Of a DNA stretch of 64,000 nucleotides, positions 12,116 through 23,811 are shown piece after piece (positions within the stretch are counted from its first letter, which is position 1; every line of letters begins with the position of its first letter). The position numbers were made by a program, and so were the translations under genes. Below the pieces are notes generated by a model. It saw nothing but the letters and a program-made list of their open reading frames with translations, made no database searches and was not told where the DNA came from. The DNA comes from Diphasiastrum complanatum (Eukaryota > Streptophyta > Lycopodiopsida > Lycopodiales > Lycopodiaceae), in contig CM055101.1 of the NCBI GenBank assembly GCA_029204225.1, positions 60,533,340 through 60,597,339 of the forward strand. Reading direction: 5' to 3'.

Positions 12116-12621
12116 CAAGCCTTTAAGGATATTTACGCCAGTCTTTGCATATGTACAAAGTTGGTAACCGCTTCACCACCTTTTGGATATTGGGTTGTCC
12201 AGCTATTTTTATGGTTGCTGATACGTTTGGCGATGTTGGTTTGCCAATGTAGAAAAATGCAAAAAAGCCGAAAAACTCAAAGGTGTCCGTTAGACTGAAG
12301 GTATACAAATCTTGAAGACGTCCTTAGATTTAAGACAGCGAAGAAGCCAAAGGTGCCTTAGTTTTAAGGCAGCAAAAAAAACGAAGGTGCTTAAAAAAAA
12401 TGGTTTTAAGACATTCTGGATTTTGCATTGCATTTTTTGTGAAGGCACGAAAAAAGGGCAAAAAGGGCAAAAAAGCAAAGGTGCCTTAAATCGTTTAAGG
12501 CATAAATGTAGAAAACTTAAAAAGGAAAAAATGTGAAGGTCCAAAATCATGTTGTTAGCCTTCTGTTTTCAAGATGCTCATTACTTAACGATTTTTTAAG
12601 GTTGAGCATAAGAAATCTAAT
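12116..12621 (-). repeat. 3' LTR of minus-strand copia element (5'-side piece)
   Basis: On the minus strand a PPT-like AAGGGGAG (12,622-12,629) follows pol and is followed by this LTR piece; its first bases read TATTAG rather than TGTTAG. The far end, 12,116-12,180, matches 17,006-17,070 (shared core TTTACGCCAGTCTTTGCATA), so it is the same LTR family as the right-hand copy. It contains Lys-codon-like A/G runs and repeated AAGGTGCCTTA words that create spurious ORFs. Confidence 0.55.
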
Positions 12622-12628
12622 ACTCCCC

Positions 12629-15600
12629 TTAATGAGGATCTTGAAAAACTTTGATCTTCAGATTTAACATATCGTTAAATCTGAGATGTTGCTCCTTTGA
12701 TATAGCCTTTGTGAAGTAATATGCTGCCATGTAGTTTATTCTACAGAAAATTAATTCTACTTCCTTGTTGTGCACTTTCTCTCTAAGGTAATGATACCTG
12801 ATTTCTATATATTTGCTTCGAGAGTGAAATCTCGGATTGAGAGAAAGTGCTATTGTGCTTTGATTGTCACAATAGATTGTTGTAGGGAGCGTTTGTGCAA
12901 GATTCAAATCTACAAGAAGTTGCCTTAGCCAGATTGCCTCTTTGGTTGCATTTGTGGCAGCCATGTATTCAGATTCCGTTGATGATAATGCAACTGAGGT
13001 CTGCTTCCGGCTGTTCCATGAGATTGGGCCTTGGTTGTATAAAAATACAAATCCAGAAGCTGATTTTCTAGTGTCGACATCTCCTGCCCAATCCGAATCT
13101 GTGTAGGCTTCAAGGATGTTGGTAGTTTGGTTGCCTCCATAGCCAATGCTGAGAGTTTTCGTTGCTTGGATGTACTTCATGACTTTTGTTAGCGCTTTCC
13201 AACAAACTACGATTGGATTTGACAGGAACTGACTGAGCATACTGATTGAATATGCAAGGTCTGGTCGCATGCAGATTATTGCGTACATCAGTGAGTCGAT
13301 GATGGATTGAAACGGGTAGCACTTCATCTCCTCCTTTTCTGCCTCAGTTTGAGAAGACTGTTCTTTTGATAGCTCCAGGGTCGAGTGGAAAGAGACTGGG
13401 TTTGCAGTTGGCCATTCCATACTTTTCCATCACGTTGTTGAGATATCGTTGCTGACTGATAAAGATCAGTCTACTAGGTCGATCTCATTGAATTTGGATT
13501 CCGAGACAATAGTGGGCTGGACCAGTCATCTTGTGATCCTGAGCCAGCATGCATTTTGTATCTTTCATCAGATTCAGATTATTACTAAATAAGAGTGTAT
13601 CATCTATGTTGAGAGTGATGATAATGAAGTATCCTAATACAGATTTGAAGTAAGCATTCGAGTCTGCTGAGTTTGGAATAAATCCATTCTTTATCAAAAA
13701 TGCGTTGATCTTCTGGAACCAGGCTCTGGGTGACTATTTCAGCCCGTAGATCGCCTTGTGAATTTTGCATACAAGGTGTTGTTGCTTGTCATTGAGTTCA
13801 TATCCCTCTGGCTGTGTCATATAGATTTCCTCTTCGATGGTTCCATTGAGGAAAGCGGTCTACACATCCATCTGATGGACTTCGAGATTTGCTGCAGCTG
13901 CAAAGGAGAGGAGTAGGTGAATCGAAGCATGTTTGACAACTGGGCTGAAGGTTTCTGAATAATCCAGATCTGGAATATGGGAAATGCCTGCGGTGACTAG
14001 CCTGGCCTTGTAATGATTTAGCCTTCCTTTAGCGTCGTATTTCACCTTGAATATCCATTTGCATGAAATTGGGTTTCGGTCCTTTGGCAGCTCAGTGAGT
14101 GTCCATGCTTGATTCTCCAACAGATAATCGAATTCGATGTCCATCGTTGATTTCCACTAGTCAGCATCAAGAGTAGACATCGCCTCAAAAACAGTGGTCG
14201 GTTCCTGCACAAAGTAGCAGGCCGGATCATCCATAAATCTAGATGGAGGTTGTCTAGACCTGTTCGACATTTTGGGTTGAACTTCGGTCCTCTGATGTGG
14301 GTTGACTCGTTGAGGTTTTGACTCATTGTTTGAGTCAGCGTCGAGATTCTGCAGTTGAATCTCTAGATCGGAATTGACTGGTTGCTCGATCCTGGATTCA
14401 GATTTATCAGTAGCTTTCCCTTTGTGGTCGATGAACTGGTCTTCCACAAAAATGACATCTCTACTGGTGAATGTCTTCTCGGTATCTAGATTGTAGAGTT
14501 TGTATGCCTTGTGGTTTGGGGAATAGCCAATGAAGGTTGTTTTTCTGCTCTTGTCATCTAGCTTTCTTCTTAGATCCTCAGGAATCTGAGCGAAAGCGAG
14601 GCATCCAAACACTCGAATATGTTTGAGTGATGGTTTTAATCATGTCCACACCTCATAAGGTGTCTTGCCATTCAGGGCCTTGGTGATGGATCGATTCTGT
14701 AAATAGGCAGCTGTAGTAACAGCTTCCGTCCAGAAATTATTTGGAAGAGAGGCATGGGCCATCATGCTCTTGGCACTTTCGATGAGTGTCCTATTCTTCC
14801 GCTCATTGGACTGAGGTGAGTAGCTGGTTTTATATTGTTGAAGTATCTCATTGGCCTTGCAGAACTCCTTGAATTATGTGGAGATGTACTCTCCCCCTCC
14901 ATCTGTGTGTAGAGCCTTGATCTTCTTCTAGGTCTGGTTTTTTGCAGACACCTTGAATTGCTTGAAGAACTTGAATGGTTCAGATTTGTTTTTCATATAG
15001 TAGGTTGCAGTCCTTCAAGAGAAGTCGTTGATGAAGGTTAGGAAATAGAGAGCTCCCCCTGGGGAAGCAGTCTACATCGAGCCACAAATGTCGCTATGTA
15101 CAAGTTCAAGCAAGCCCTTGGATGTATGAATTGAGTCTGAACTGAAGGGACTTCTAGCATGCTTGCTGATAATACAGATTTCACATGGAGAAGTTGGCTT
15201 GTTGACTGAAGGCAAATCTTGTACTAGTCTCTGAGCTAACATTTGTTAAATATTGTTGTAATTAAGATGGCCAAGTCTGAAATGCCACAACATATCAGTT
15301 GATTCAGAAGTGGTTGTGTGAAGTGCTTGACTGTTAGAAAAATAGCAATGGTTGAGTTCGACCCTCCGACCTGAATCGGTGATTCTGCTAACTAAGAGCA
15401 GATTCTTGGTCAGATTTGGAACGTGGAGAACGTTGGACAACAACTTGACCTCACCTCTTTTGAATTCAACTCTAAGTGTTCTTTCACCTTCGATTGAATG
15501 TGATGAGTTGTCTCCAAATTGCACGACTTGAGAGTGGGTGAATGACTTTTAGTCTTTGAACCAGTTGCGATGGTGAGTCATGTGTTGAGTTGCTCTGGAG

Positions 15601-16539
15601 TCTAGATACCAGGAATAGATATCTTGTTGTTCTTTGACTTTGGTCATCTTCCTCTTCTTCTTGTTGCTGATTTGAGTGACTCATTGTAGCACTATGTGCT
15701 TGTTGTTGGAACTGCTTCTTCTTTTCGTTGTTGTACTTCAAAGTTCAGTAGTCCTTGATTTCGTGGCCAGTCCTCTTACAGTATCTGTAGAATAGTTTCT
15801 GCATAGGTTGGAATGATGAAGAGTTTGAACTTGATCCTGGATCAAAATTTGGTCTAGACTGCATGTTGCTCTTCTTGTCAGTGTAGCCTGACTTTGTAGA
15901 TCTCTTGGATCTAAACTTTTGATTTTTTGAATATAGAGCTTGAGGATCCGATCATGAGCCTGAGGAGGATGCTGATCTTCTGATCTCCTCTTGTAGGAAC
16001 AGCGAAATTACTCTTGATAGAGTGAGGTGCTCCCAGGTAGAAATTGCCATTACCCAATTTTCATAGGCTTTAGGTAGACTCGATAATAGAGTCATGAGTG
16101 CACCGAAATCTTCTATGATTGAGCCAGTTGCAGTCATCTGCTCCATAAGATTTTTGAAAGTGTTGAGGTAACTCAAAACAGTATCTGCTTCAGACATTCT
16201 GAGATTGAAGAATTTCTTCCTCAGATGAAACTTGGATGTAACGTCTCTAATGTCATAGAGAGTTGCTAGGATGTCCCATGCATCCTTAGCGGTTTGAGCA
16301 GCACGTATGTGGCTGATATGGGTGTCATTGATATTGAGGGTGATCGTGGCAAATGCTTTGCCATCTCTCAGTCTCTACTTGGTGACGATGGCTGCATCAC
16401 CTTCTGGTTTGAGCTCTGTGCCATCAACAATGTCCCACAATTCTTTGGCTAGAAGTATGACCTTCATTTTGAATTTCCAGAGATGGTAGTTATCTCCATC
16501 GAGTTTCTCAATGCGAGATGAACTAGATGATGGATCCAT
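12629..16539 (-). pseudogene. Ty1/copia gag-pol pseudogene, near full length
   Basis: Read right to left: gag begins with an ATG at 16,537-16,539 (MDPSSSSSRIEKLDGD), then UBN2 gag (15,952-16,500), a damaged knuckle (YRYCKRTGHEIKDY, first Cys changed, about 15,790), and a post-protease/GPI segment with LWHFRLGHLNYNNI (about 15,250). Integrase pieces run to 14,160, including GCLAFAQIPEDLRRKLDDKS. RT includes NPISCKWIFKVKYDAKG (about 14,070), and RNase H at 12,629-13,330 includes YTDSDWAGD, LSSTESEYMAA and YCDNQSTIALSLNPRF. Numerous stops and shifts break it. A PBS and LTR lie to its right. Order protease-integrase-RT-RNaseH is copia. Confidence 0.88.
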
Positions 16540-16670
16540 TCTGGTTGAACGAGATCGTTGGTAGAAACAATGATGGTCGAAATATTGTTGGATGCGCGTT
16601 TGCTAGAAAGGCGTCTTGATAGAAACAAGACTGATAATCCGTAGTAGAAATGCAAATTACTGAAATGCCT

Positions 16671-16682
16671 GCTCTGATACCA
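16671..16682 (-). other. Primer-binding site, initiator tRNA-Met type
   Basis: Minus-strand TGGTATCAGAGC lies directly after the LTR end and about 130 bases upstream of the gag start at 16,539, fixing the orientation of this copia element. Confidence 0.85.
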
Positions 16683-17068
16683 TGTCGTAAAATGGTGGTC
16701 ATGAGCGCAGCGGAAGCTCGGTTGCTTAGAGCGTAGCATGTAGGAACAGAAACGCAACAGTTAGCAGCAGAAATATTCAAGTAGAAGAATTCATACAGTT
16801 TGCGCAAATGACCGACGCAGTAGTGAGACAAAAATTGCACTCTAATAAATATCAGCAGTGAGTACAATGGCTTGAAATAATACCTTCAGCTTGCTGAGCG
16901 TGATAACACTGGCTACAGATAACTCCGATTGAAAGAGAAATTCAAATTAACACTTACATAGCTTGATTCAGCTAATATAGAGATTTACAAGAGAGAATAT
17001 ATCTTACAAGCCTTTAAGGCTATTTACGCCAGTCTTTGCATATGTACAAAGTTGGTAGCCGCTTCACC
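16683..17068 (-). repeat. 5' LTR of minus-strand copia element (truncated)
   Basis: The LTR begins on the plus strand with TGTCGTAAAATGG, so ends on the minus strand in ACGACA right at the PBS. The far side is cut at about 17,068 where a gypsy leader begins. Only about 65 bp overlap with the left LTR, so each copy preserves a different end. Confidence 0.65.
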
Positions 17069-17677
17069 GCAGGTTTACTAACTCAAGCAGGTTTACTAAC
17101 AAGTAACAAAGACAAGGTCCCCCTTTGAGATGGTCCTGACAACGGACCTTTGCCTGGCCGCGCCCATACAAATCGATCACAGAATCAGCCCACATAGGAC
17201 ACCCCTCCAACTATCCGTGCTTTCACCATTAAGCAGCACATTGCCTCAGTCACACCCCACCACTTTTTGGTCGATAGCCCTTATAGCTAAACGATCGGCA
17301 GCTATCCCGCACCGGCAGCTAACCACCCATGCTTTACACCTGAATTTGAGCAACATCTCTGTATCAATGGTTAACCCGTACAGTTCAAATATGTTGCCCC
17401 GCACCCCACAAGGTACAGACCGTGCTTTCACCTACCTAGGCAGCACTTTGCCTCATCCGTCCTACGTGCAGACGGCGCCAGGACCGAACTGCGAGAACTG
17501 ACCGTGCTTACACCTCAAGGGCAGCACCTTGACTCATCAAGTCCCCCGTTCTGTCGACCACCCCGACCGTGGACGCACCCATGCTTACAATGTGGGCAAC
17601 ACCTTGCACAACAGTTGTCTTGATGAACCCCAAACCATGGCCATTTCTGTGAGATCCGCATAGCTGACCGGCCAGTC
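17069..17677 (-). repeat. Gypsy leader repeat, copy 1
   Basis: This stretch, beginning GCAGGTTTACTAAC on the plus strand, is highly similar to 20,760-21,330 and, in part, 23,519-23,811. It lies downstream of a PBS on the minus strand, so it is the 5' leader of a gypsy unit whose body is missing; the copia LTR abuts it at 17,068. The beginning word is itself duplicated 19 bp apart (17,069 and 17,088). Confidence 0.7.
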
Positions 17678-17690
17678 GGCTCTGATACCA
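17678..17690 (-). other. Primer-binding site of gypsy unit, tRNA-Met type
   Basis: Minus-strand TGGTATCAGAGCC lies between the LTR remnant starting at 17,693 and the leader repeat. Confidence 0.8.
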
Positions 17691-17692
17691 CA

Positions 17693-17835
17693 TGTAGCGC
17701 ATGCATCCCAAAGGGAGCCGGGAACCATGACTTAGCTTCCCAGCCTTCAACTCTTGCCGTCCAAACCCACTTGACATACAAGCAGCCAACTCGCCAACAA
17801 CGATCAAACTTAACCAACTTGAGATCCAACTTGGC
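17693..17835 (-). repeat. Short gypsy LTR remnant shared by two units
   Basis: The plus-strand start TGTAGCGCATGCATCCCAAA resembles the start of the full LTR at 21,346 (TGTTGCGCCGGCGCCTCAAA), and the PBS is at the same 2-bp offset. Only about 140 bp separate it from the end of pol on the right, so most of the LTR is gone. The outer boundary is uncertain. Confidence 0.5.
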
Positions 17836-17839
17836 GCCA

Positions 17840-20659
17840 TGCCAGATCGGGGGTCCCGATGTGGGTGACCTCCCTCCAAGCAAGCCGCCCGATCGTGTTG
17901 CCGATCAAATCGCTCATCTGGTTTGTACCGTTTGAGTAATGAGATATGAAACACATTGTGTATATCCAAGCTGGATGGCAGCGCCAATCGGTAAGCCACT
18001 GGGTTGATCTTCTTGGTGACATGATATGGTCCCGCATAAGGTCGAACGAACTTATGAGAGAAACCTTTTGGTAATGCGATGTTCTTTGTGTTCAGCCATA
18101 CTTGATCACCTTCCTCAAATTCCAGTTGAAAAATAACCTCGCCACTTCTTCAGTTGTCACTGAACTTTAAGTTGGTACAAGGTGAGCTTGTTTTGAAAAA
18201 CGGTTAACCACCACATAAATTGAGTCGAAACCCTGGCAACGTGGTAGTTGAACAATAAAATCCATGCTCACTAAGTCCCAAGGGTATGCTGGCACTGGTA
18301 ATGGCTGGAGTGGCCCTGTTGGGGCTAGCGGTTCCACCTTCACTTGTTGACATGTAGGACATGTTTGCACATAGGATTCAACGTCTGCCCACATATCTGG
18401 CCAATAGAAGCCTCTCTTGAGGAGTTCATACATGCGATTCACCCATGGATGTCCGGCGGCTACTACGTCATGATGCTCCCTCAAGATTTTCTTCTTCAAG
18501 TTGATGTTGTCTGGAACATATACTCTGTGTTGTTTATAAACAACCATTTGGTCTTTCCAAGTGAAATGTTTACAAGGCTTTCCCAATTGGAATTCGATCA
18601 TTAGTTTCTTAGCCAATGCATCTACACCATAGTTCTCTTTGATTTCTTGGAGTAGACTGGTCGCGTGGGTTGAAACCGTCGCCATCAAGTGCTCCTGTCT
18701 ACTGAGTGCATCTGCTACCACATTATTCTTTCCCGCCGTATGTAGAATGTCTATACTGAATTTCGAGAGAAAGTTTTGCCATCGCATCTCCTTTGGCGTG
18801 AGCATATCTTGGGATGAGAAGTACTTAAGTGATACATTGTCAGTGAATGTCTTAAAGGGCTTTCCTGCCACATAATGTCTCCAATGCTCCACTGCTTGTA
18901 CGACTGCAACCATTTCTTTCTCGTGAGTTGGCCAACGTCGTTCTACATCACTTCATTTCTTTGAAAAATATGCAACTGGTTTTCCCTCTTGCATCAACAC
19001 GGCCCCAATAGCAAAGTTTGACGCATCTGTATGTATTTTGAATGGTTTGCTAAAGTCCGATAGGGCAAGAATGGGTTCTTGAGTGATCCGTAGCTTTAGT
19101 TCTTGGAATGCTGCTTCACACTCCGGTGTCCATGTCATTTTGAGATGAGTCTTTGTCTGCTCCAACAACGGTGCCACAATTTTGCTAAATGCCTCAATGA
19201 ATCTCCTGTAAAAATTACATAGCCCCACAAAGGATTTGATGCCATGAACAGTTTTAGGTGCTAGCCAATCCAAGATAGCCTTGATCTTCTTAGGATCCAT
19301 TCGAATCCGTCCGTGGCCTATAACATGTCCAAGGAAGTCAACCTCCTCCACCACAAACTCACATTTCTCTCTTTTCGCGAACAAGCAGTTCCTCCTCAGT
19401 TGTTGGAGAACTGTCCTTAAATGTTTAATGTGATCTTTAAGGTTCCGGCTAAATACTAATATGTCATTGATGTACACAATAACAAATTCATCCAGACAGT
19501 CTTGAAAAATATTGTTCATCAACGTGCAAAAAGTGGTTGGTGTGTTTGTTAGACCGAATGGCATCACTAAGAACTCGTGACTCCCGTACCGCGTTCGAAA
19601 CGTCGTTTTGTGCTCATCACCTTTAGCTATTCGAATTTGATGATATCCAGATCTAAGACCTATTCGGCTAAAGCATTTGGCATGTTTGAGTTGCTCGAAT
19701 AGGTCATCAATTCTAGGCATGGGGTACTTGTTCTTGATGGTACTCTTGTTAAGCATGCGATAATCCACACACATTCAAAGAGTTTTGTCCGCCTTTTCCA
19801 CGAACAACACTGGGGCTCCAAAAGGTGAAGCGCTAGATCTAATAAAACCTTTGTCTATCAATTCACCAAGTTGTCGTTTCAGTTCCGCCAACTCCTCTTG
19901 TGACATTCTGTAGGGTGCTCGTGAAGTTGGCTCCGTTCCTGGTACCAACTCAATTTTATGGTCCACTAGTCTTCGAGGAGGTAGCTTAGCTGGGAGTTCC
20001 TCCAGAAACACATCGCTAAATTCTTCTAGCAGATTTGCCACTTCTTTTGGCAAGTTTTCTTGTCGCATGCTTTTACCTTCTTGGACTTCTCGGCAGATGC
20101 AAAGAAAGCACTTTGACCTTTTCCCTTTTGCCATTCTTTTCATCGCTAATGCTGCAACCATATTTTGTTCAATATCGGTATCCTTAGCATTTCCTCCGGG
20201 CAGGGCTTTTGTCACGCAGATTTGTCCCTTGTAATCCAAGAGGACCAAGTTTGAGCTCCTACCCAAAACTGCGATACAGTGTTCATTTAACCAAGGGAGG
20301 CCCAAAATCACATCGAAGGCATCCATCTCTAAAATCACAAAGCTAAGTTTAGCCTTCCATCTTCCAATCTGCACTGGGATGTTCAATGTTGCTTTGTCTG
20401 CATCTAGTGCTCCCTTCACTATTTCTACCTTGAGAGTAGATGTAACATTCCTGGTCGGCAAGCTGAATTGTTCCACTATGCTCCTTGAGATATAGTTATG
20501 TGAAGCTCCGGAGTCGATCATGAAATCTGACTTCCTCCCCGCGATCTTTCTTGATAAGAATAACAATCTTGAACCAGTCTTGGGGTTGCCCCATGGAAGT
20601 TCCTTTCCATACTTGTGTGTCGTCCACTCATAAATGTAAGCTCCTCTCACAACTCCCAA
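17840..20659 (-). pseudogene. pol: Ty3/gypsy pol (protease, RT, RNase H, partial integrase)
   Basis: On the minus strand: protease with FMIDSGASHNYIS (about 20,520), then RT with [40 protein letters not shown] (19,774 down), [15 protein letters not shown] and [10 protein letters not shown] (about 19,470), where YxDD is expected. RNase H follows ([20 protein letters not shown]), then the integrase HHCC region (CPTCQQVKVEPLAPTGP) and its first core Asp (VSMDFIVQLP). After TTEEVARLFF near 18,130 the sequence jumps to EGDQVWLNTKNIALPKG, so the rest of the core, including the other two catalytic acids, is deleted. Stops lie at about 19,774, 18,952 and 18,166. The C-terminus resembles gypsy integrase tails (IHNVFHISLLKRY); I see no chromodomain. 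No gag precedes it: leader runs straight into pol. Confidence 0.85.
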
Positions 20660-20664
20660 CTAGA

Positions 20665-21330
20665 TCAGATCACCTGGATCAAAACAAGTAGTCAGGGATA
20701 ATTCAGGTCCAGGCAAGCACACCAAAAACGAACATACTAACCAAAGCTAAACAGAGGATCCCTCTCAAGTCACATTCCCCTTGAGACCGGACGTAGGACC
20801 TTTGCCTAGCCGCGCCCACACAAATCTATCACATAATTAGCCCACGGGGAAACATCCATCCAACCATCCGTGCTTTCACCATTAAGCAGCACATTGCCTT
20901 AGTCACGCCCCACCACTTTTTGGTCGATAGCCCTTATAGCTAAACGATCGGCAGCTATCCCGCACCGGCAGCTAACCACCCGTGCTTTACACCCAAATTC
21001 GAGTAGCATCTATGTATCAATGGTTAACCCGTACAGTTCGAATATGTCGCCCCACACCCCACAAGGTACAGACTGTGCTTTCACCTACCTAGGCAGCACT
21101 TTGCCTCATCCGTCCTATGTGCAGACAGCGCCAAGCCCGAACTGCGAGAACTGATCGTGCTTACACCTCGAGGGCAGCACTTTGACTCATCAAGACCCCC
21201 GTTCTGCCGACCACCCCGATCGTGGACGCACCCGTGCTTACACTATGGGTAGCACCTTGCGCAATGGTTGTCCTGACAAATCCCAAAACGTGGCCATCCC
21301 TGTGAGACTTGCATAGCTGACCGACTAGTC
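20665..21330 (-). repeat. Gypsy leader repeat, copy 2
   Basis: Closely related to the leader at 17,069-17,677 over most of its length. The part nearest pol (20,695-20,770) instead matches 25,880-25,960, next to the gag fragment, which suggests that gag was deleted between leader and pol in this unit. Confidence 0.7.
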
Positions 21331-21343
21331 GGCTCTGATACCA
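21331..21343 (-). other. Primer-binding site of gypsy unit
   Basis: Minus-strand TGGTATCAGAGCC, two bases from the LTR end at 21,346. Confidence 0.85.
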
Positions 21344-21345
21344 CA

Positions 21346-22318
21346 TGTTGCGCCGGCGCCTCAAAGGGCACTGGGACTTGAGCGGTTTCCCCAACACGCG
21401 CTTAAGTCTAGCATTCATCCATCATGCACTTACGTAAAAACCAACTCAGAAATGTAACAAGCTTAACCATTCAGACTTAAGAAAATTGGAATCCCAACCA
21501 ACACAAAAGCCAACTCAGAATCCGTCCCCAAAAGGTAACCAAAGGCAAAGACAAGCCACACATGAAACCCAAGGCATAGTGGTCGCCAAACTGACCAATT
21601 GGCATAGCGGCAAGCCCCATGTTGATGACAGGGACCCTTAGGCGCCAGCAACGCAACAAGGTTGTAGTAAGGGTCCTTCTACTTGGACCAGTCCCGGAGG
21701 CGAAACCGAAATGGTAATCATCCCCAAGGATCAACTTTATTAGATTTGGAAGAGGTTACATTCATACATAGACTGACCGGTCTCGGGGCCACCAACACGT
21801 GCTGGGCATTGTGCCTGGCTTGTGCTAGTAGAGGGAGCTGAGACCTGGCGACTGGGTTCCTGGCGTTGGTTGAGTTGCCCAAGTTTCTGTCTGCCGGACT
21901 CCCCCTATAGTTTTGCTGTGATTCGGCGCACCCCCTCTGTTTTGAAACATAGTGCTTTCTGGTAAAGCACGCTTTTTGGGACTGAGTTTTTATTTTGCTG
22001 ATTAAGCCTGGCAAGCCTGGCAGAATCAGTTTGGCTCCCGGACATGGGTCCTGGGAGCCGTCCGGGCGGCAGAATCAACTTGCTTCCTGACTAGGCCATG
22101 ACTCAAGCTCCAGAGCTAGCTCATGACTTGTGACTACTTGACTGGCTCACCACAAGTCGAAAGCTCAGTCCTTGACGTTCTAACTTGCTCTGGGACCTTA
22201 GGGAGCATCACCCCTTAGAGTCTTACAGGGCACACTAGGTGCACCTGAGTCAGCTTTACAACACAATGCTGGCGCCAGTGGCACCGGAAGTAAAGCTTGT
22301 AAAGGTAGCTTTACAACA
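21346..22318 (-). repeat. Gypsy LTR, 973 bp, full length
   Basis: Bounded by TGTTG on the left and CAACA on the right. A PBS lies on the left side and a polypurine stretch (minus GGTGGGGTGGA, from 22,319) on the right. It therefore serves at once as the 3' LTR of the unit to its right and the 5' LTR of the pol unit to its left. It is about 90 percent similar by eye to 23,812-24,732 but carries about 56 bp more at its right end. Confidence 0.85.
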
Positions 22319-23518
22319 TCCACCCCACCTTCATAAAATCTGATGTCCTCATCAGATGTCAGATTAAAGTAAAGATGTCTCCCAATTAAAATAACTATAC
22401 ATTTAAGCTACTTGCACGGTACTCAATTTACTGGCCAATTTTTATTAACATTGAAGTTGGCACACCACAAGTCGGAGGCTCAGCTCTTTGTACTGAAAAA
22501 TTACATAACTTAAAAAATTTTCACAATTCCATCACTGGTCAGTTGCCTCACAATCAAAACAAGAAGTGTACATCGAGCTTGGCTTCAAGTAGCTCTCTTT
22601 GAATCAGACACATGCACCCAGCGTTTGCACTAGTCCGATCTCAACGCGAACTGTCACTTAGCGTCCGTTCGAAATACCAAGTCTCTCATGCAAGACTCAA
22701 CTTTCACAATTATTGATCAGCTGCCTTACACGTAACACAAGCCAACATACTCATATGTTTCCTCATCATTGCTAGTCCAGAGAAAACCTATAACAAGCTT
22801 TTCTTTCCACAACAAGAACTTGTCAACTTATTAGGTCCAAAGTTCGTCAGTCTTCTCCTGTGAGTATGGCTAGTTCACCTTGAATTTGCCCCCATTTTGA
22901 TCAACTTTCATTCAAAATTTGCCCCAAGAGAGAGGTGTGCGTGATAGTTCCCCTCCACTTATAAAATCAGCTGATCGGACTTAGAGTAGAGTTCTTCGGA
23001 CAAAAAGCCTTTCCAGCACTTTGCTTCCCATCTGCTAGGATTATGGCTTGATCCAACTTGTTGCCAATCTCTGAAGAGGATCCTAGTCTTTCCCCTTTGA
23101 GGAAAAACCCAACTGATACTGGATATCACTCATGCTCAGTGAGTTTCAGTTCCGAAGGTGGCCATCCCAAAATGAAGACCAACTGCTCCATAGAAGATCT
23201 CCTCTGAAATTGCCCTTTCCAACTTTTGACCTCCTGCTTGCATCTGGTGGGCGTTGTCACGAATGAAACTAATTCAAGAAACAGGCTAGCCATCCATCCT
23301 TTGCAAACATTGAGTCGTTTCGTTGCCATTCACATGCGAGTACTTGAACTGCAAATCTGCCCCACAGATTCTGTAGTCCTCGTTGTTTGATGGTATCAGC
23401 CTTCAAAAGAAAGGTTCCTTCTCAAGCCATCAGCTCGTTGTATCACAAGCAATCATGCAAACCAAGCAAAGCACGAGTACTAAGACTCACCACGAATACA
23501 TACAAGTAAGACACTCAC
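22319..23518 (-). other. Non-coding interior of a deleted gypsy unit
   Basis: Lies between an LTR (left) and a leader repeat (right). Its left edge is the PPT. No gag or pol motif was found in any frame; short frames such as 23,126-23,329 resemble nothing I know. It is best read as the 3' untranslated part of a gypsy unit that has lost its coding region. Confidence 0.5.
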
Positions 23519-23811
23519 GCAGGTTTACTAACAAGTAACAAAGGCAAGGTCCCCCTTTGAGATGGTCCTGCCAATGGACCTTTGCCTGGCTGCGCCCATA
23601 CAAATCAATCACAGAATCAGCCCACATAGGACACCCCTCCAACTATCCGTGCTTTCACCATTAAGCAGCACATTACCTCAGTCACGCCCCACCACTTTTT
23701 GGTTGATAGCCCTTATAGTTAAACGATCGGCAGCTATCCCACACCGGCAGCTAACCACCTGTGCTTTACACCCAAATTCGAACAGCATCTCCGTATCAAT
23801 GGTTAACCCGT
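23519..23811 (-). repeat. Gypsy leader repeat, copy 3 (PBS deleted)
   Basis: Matches the first half of copy 1 (GCAGGTTTACTAAC onward) and then jumps, after GGTTAACCCG, directly into the LTR start at 23,812. The rest of the leader and the PBS are missing, so this unit could not prime reverse transcription. Confidence 0.75.

Noticed and set aside
12290-12550. Lys-rich and Phe-rich ORFs on opposite strands
   Set aside because: They arise from A/G-rich words in a copia LTR; no conserved domain, and they mirror each other.
17508-17999. 163-codon minus-strand ORF running through pol end, LTR remnant, PBS and leader
   Set aside because: Only its first 50 or so codons match integrase; the rest crosses non-coding landmarks and is open by chance.
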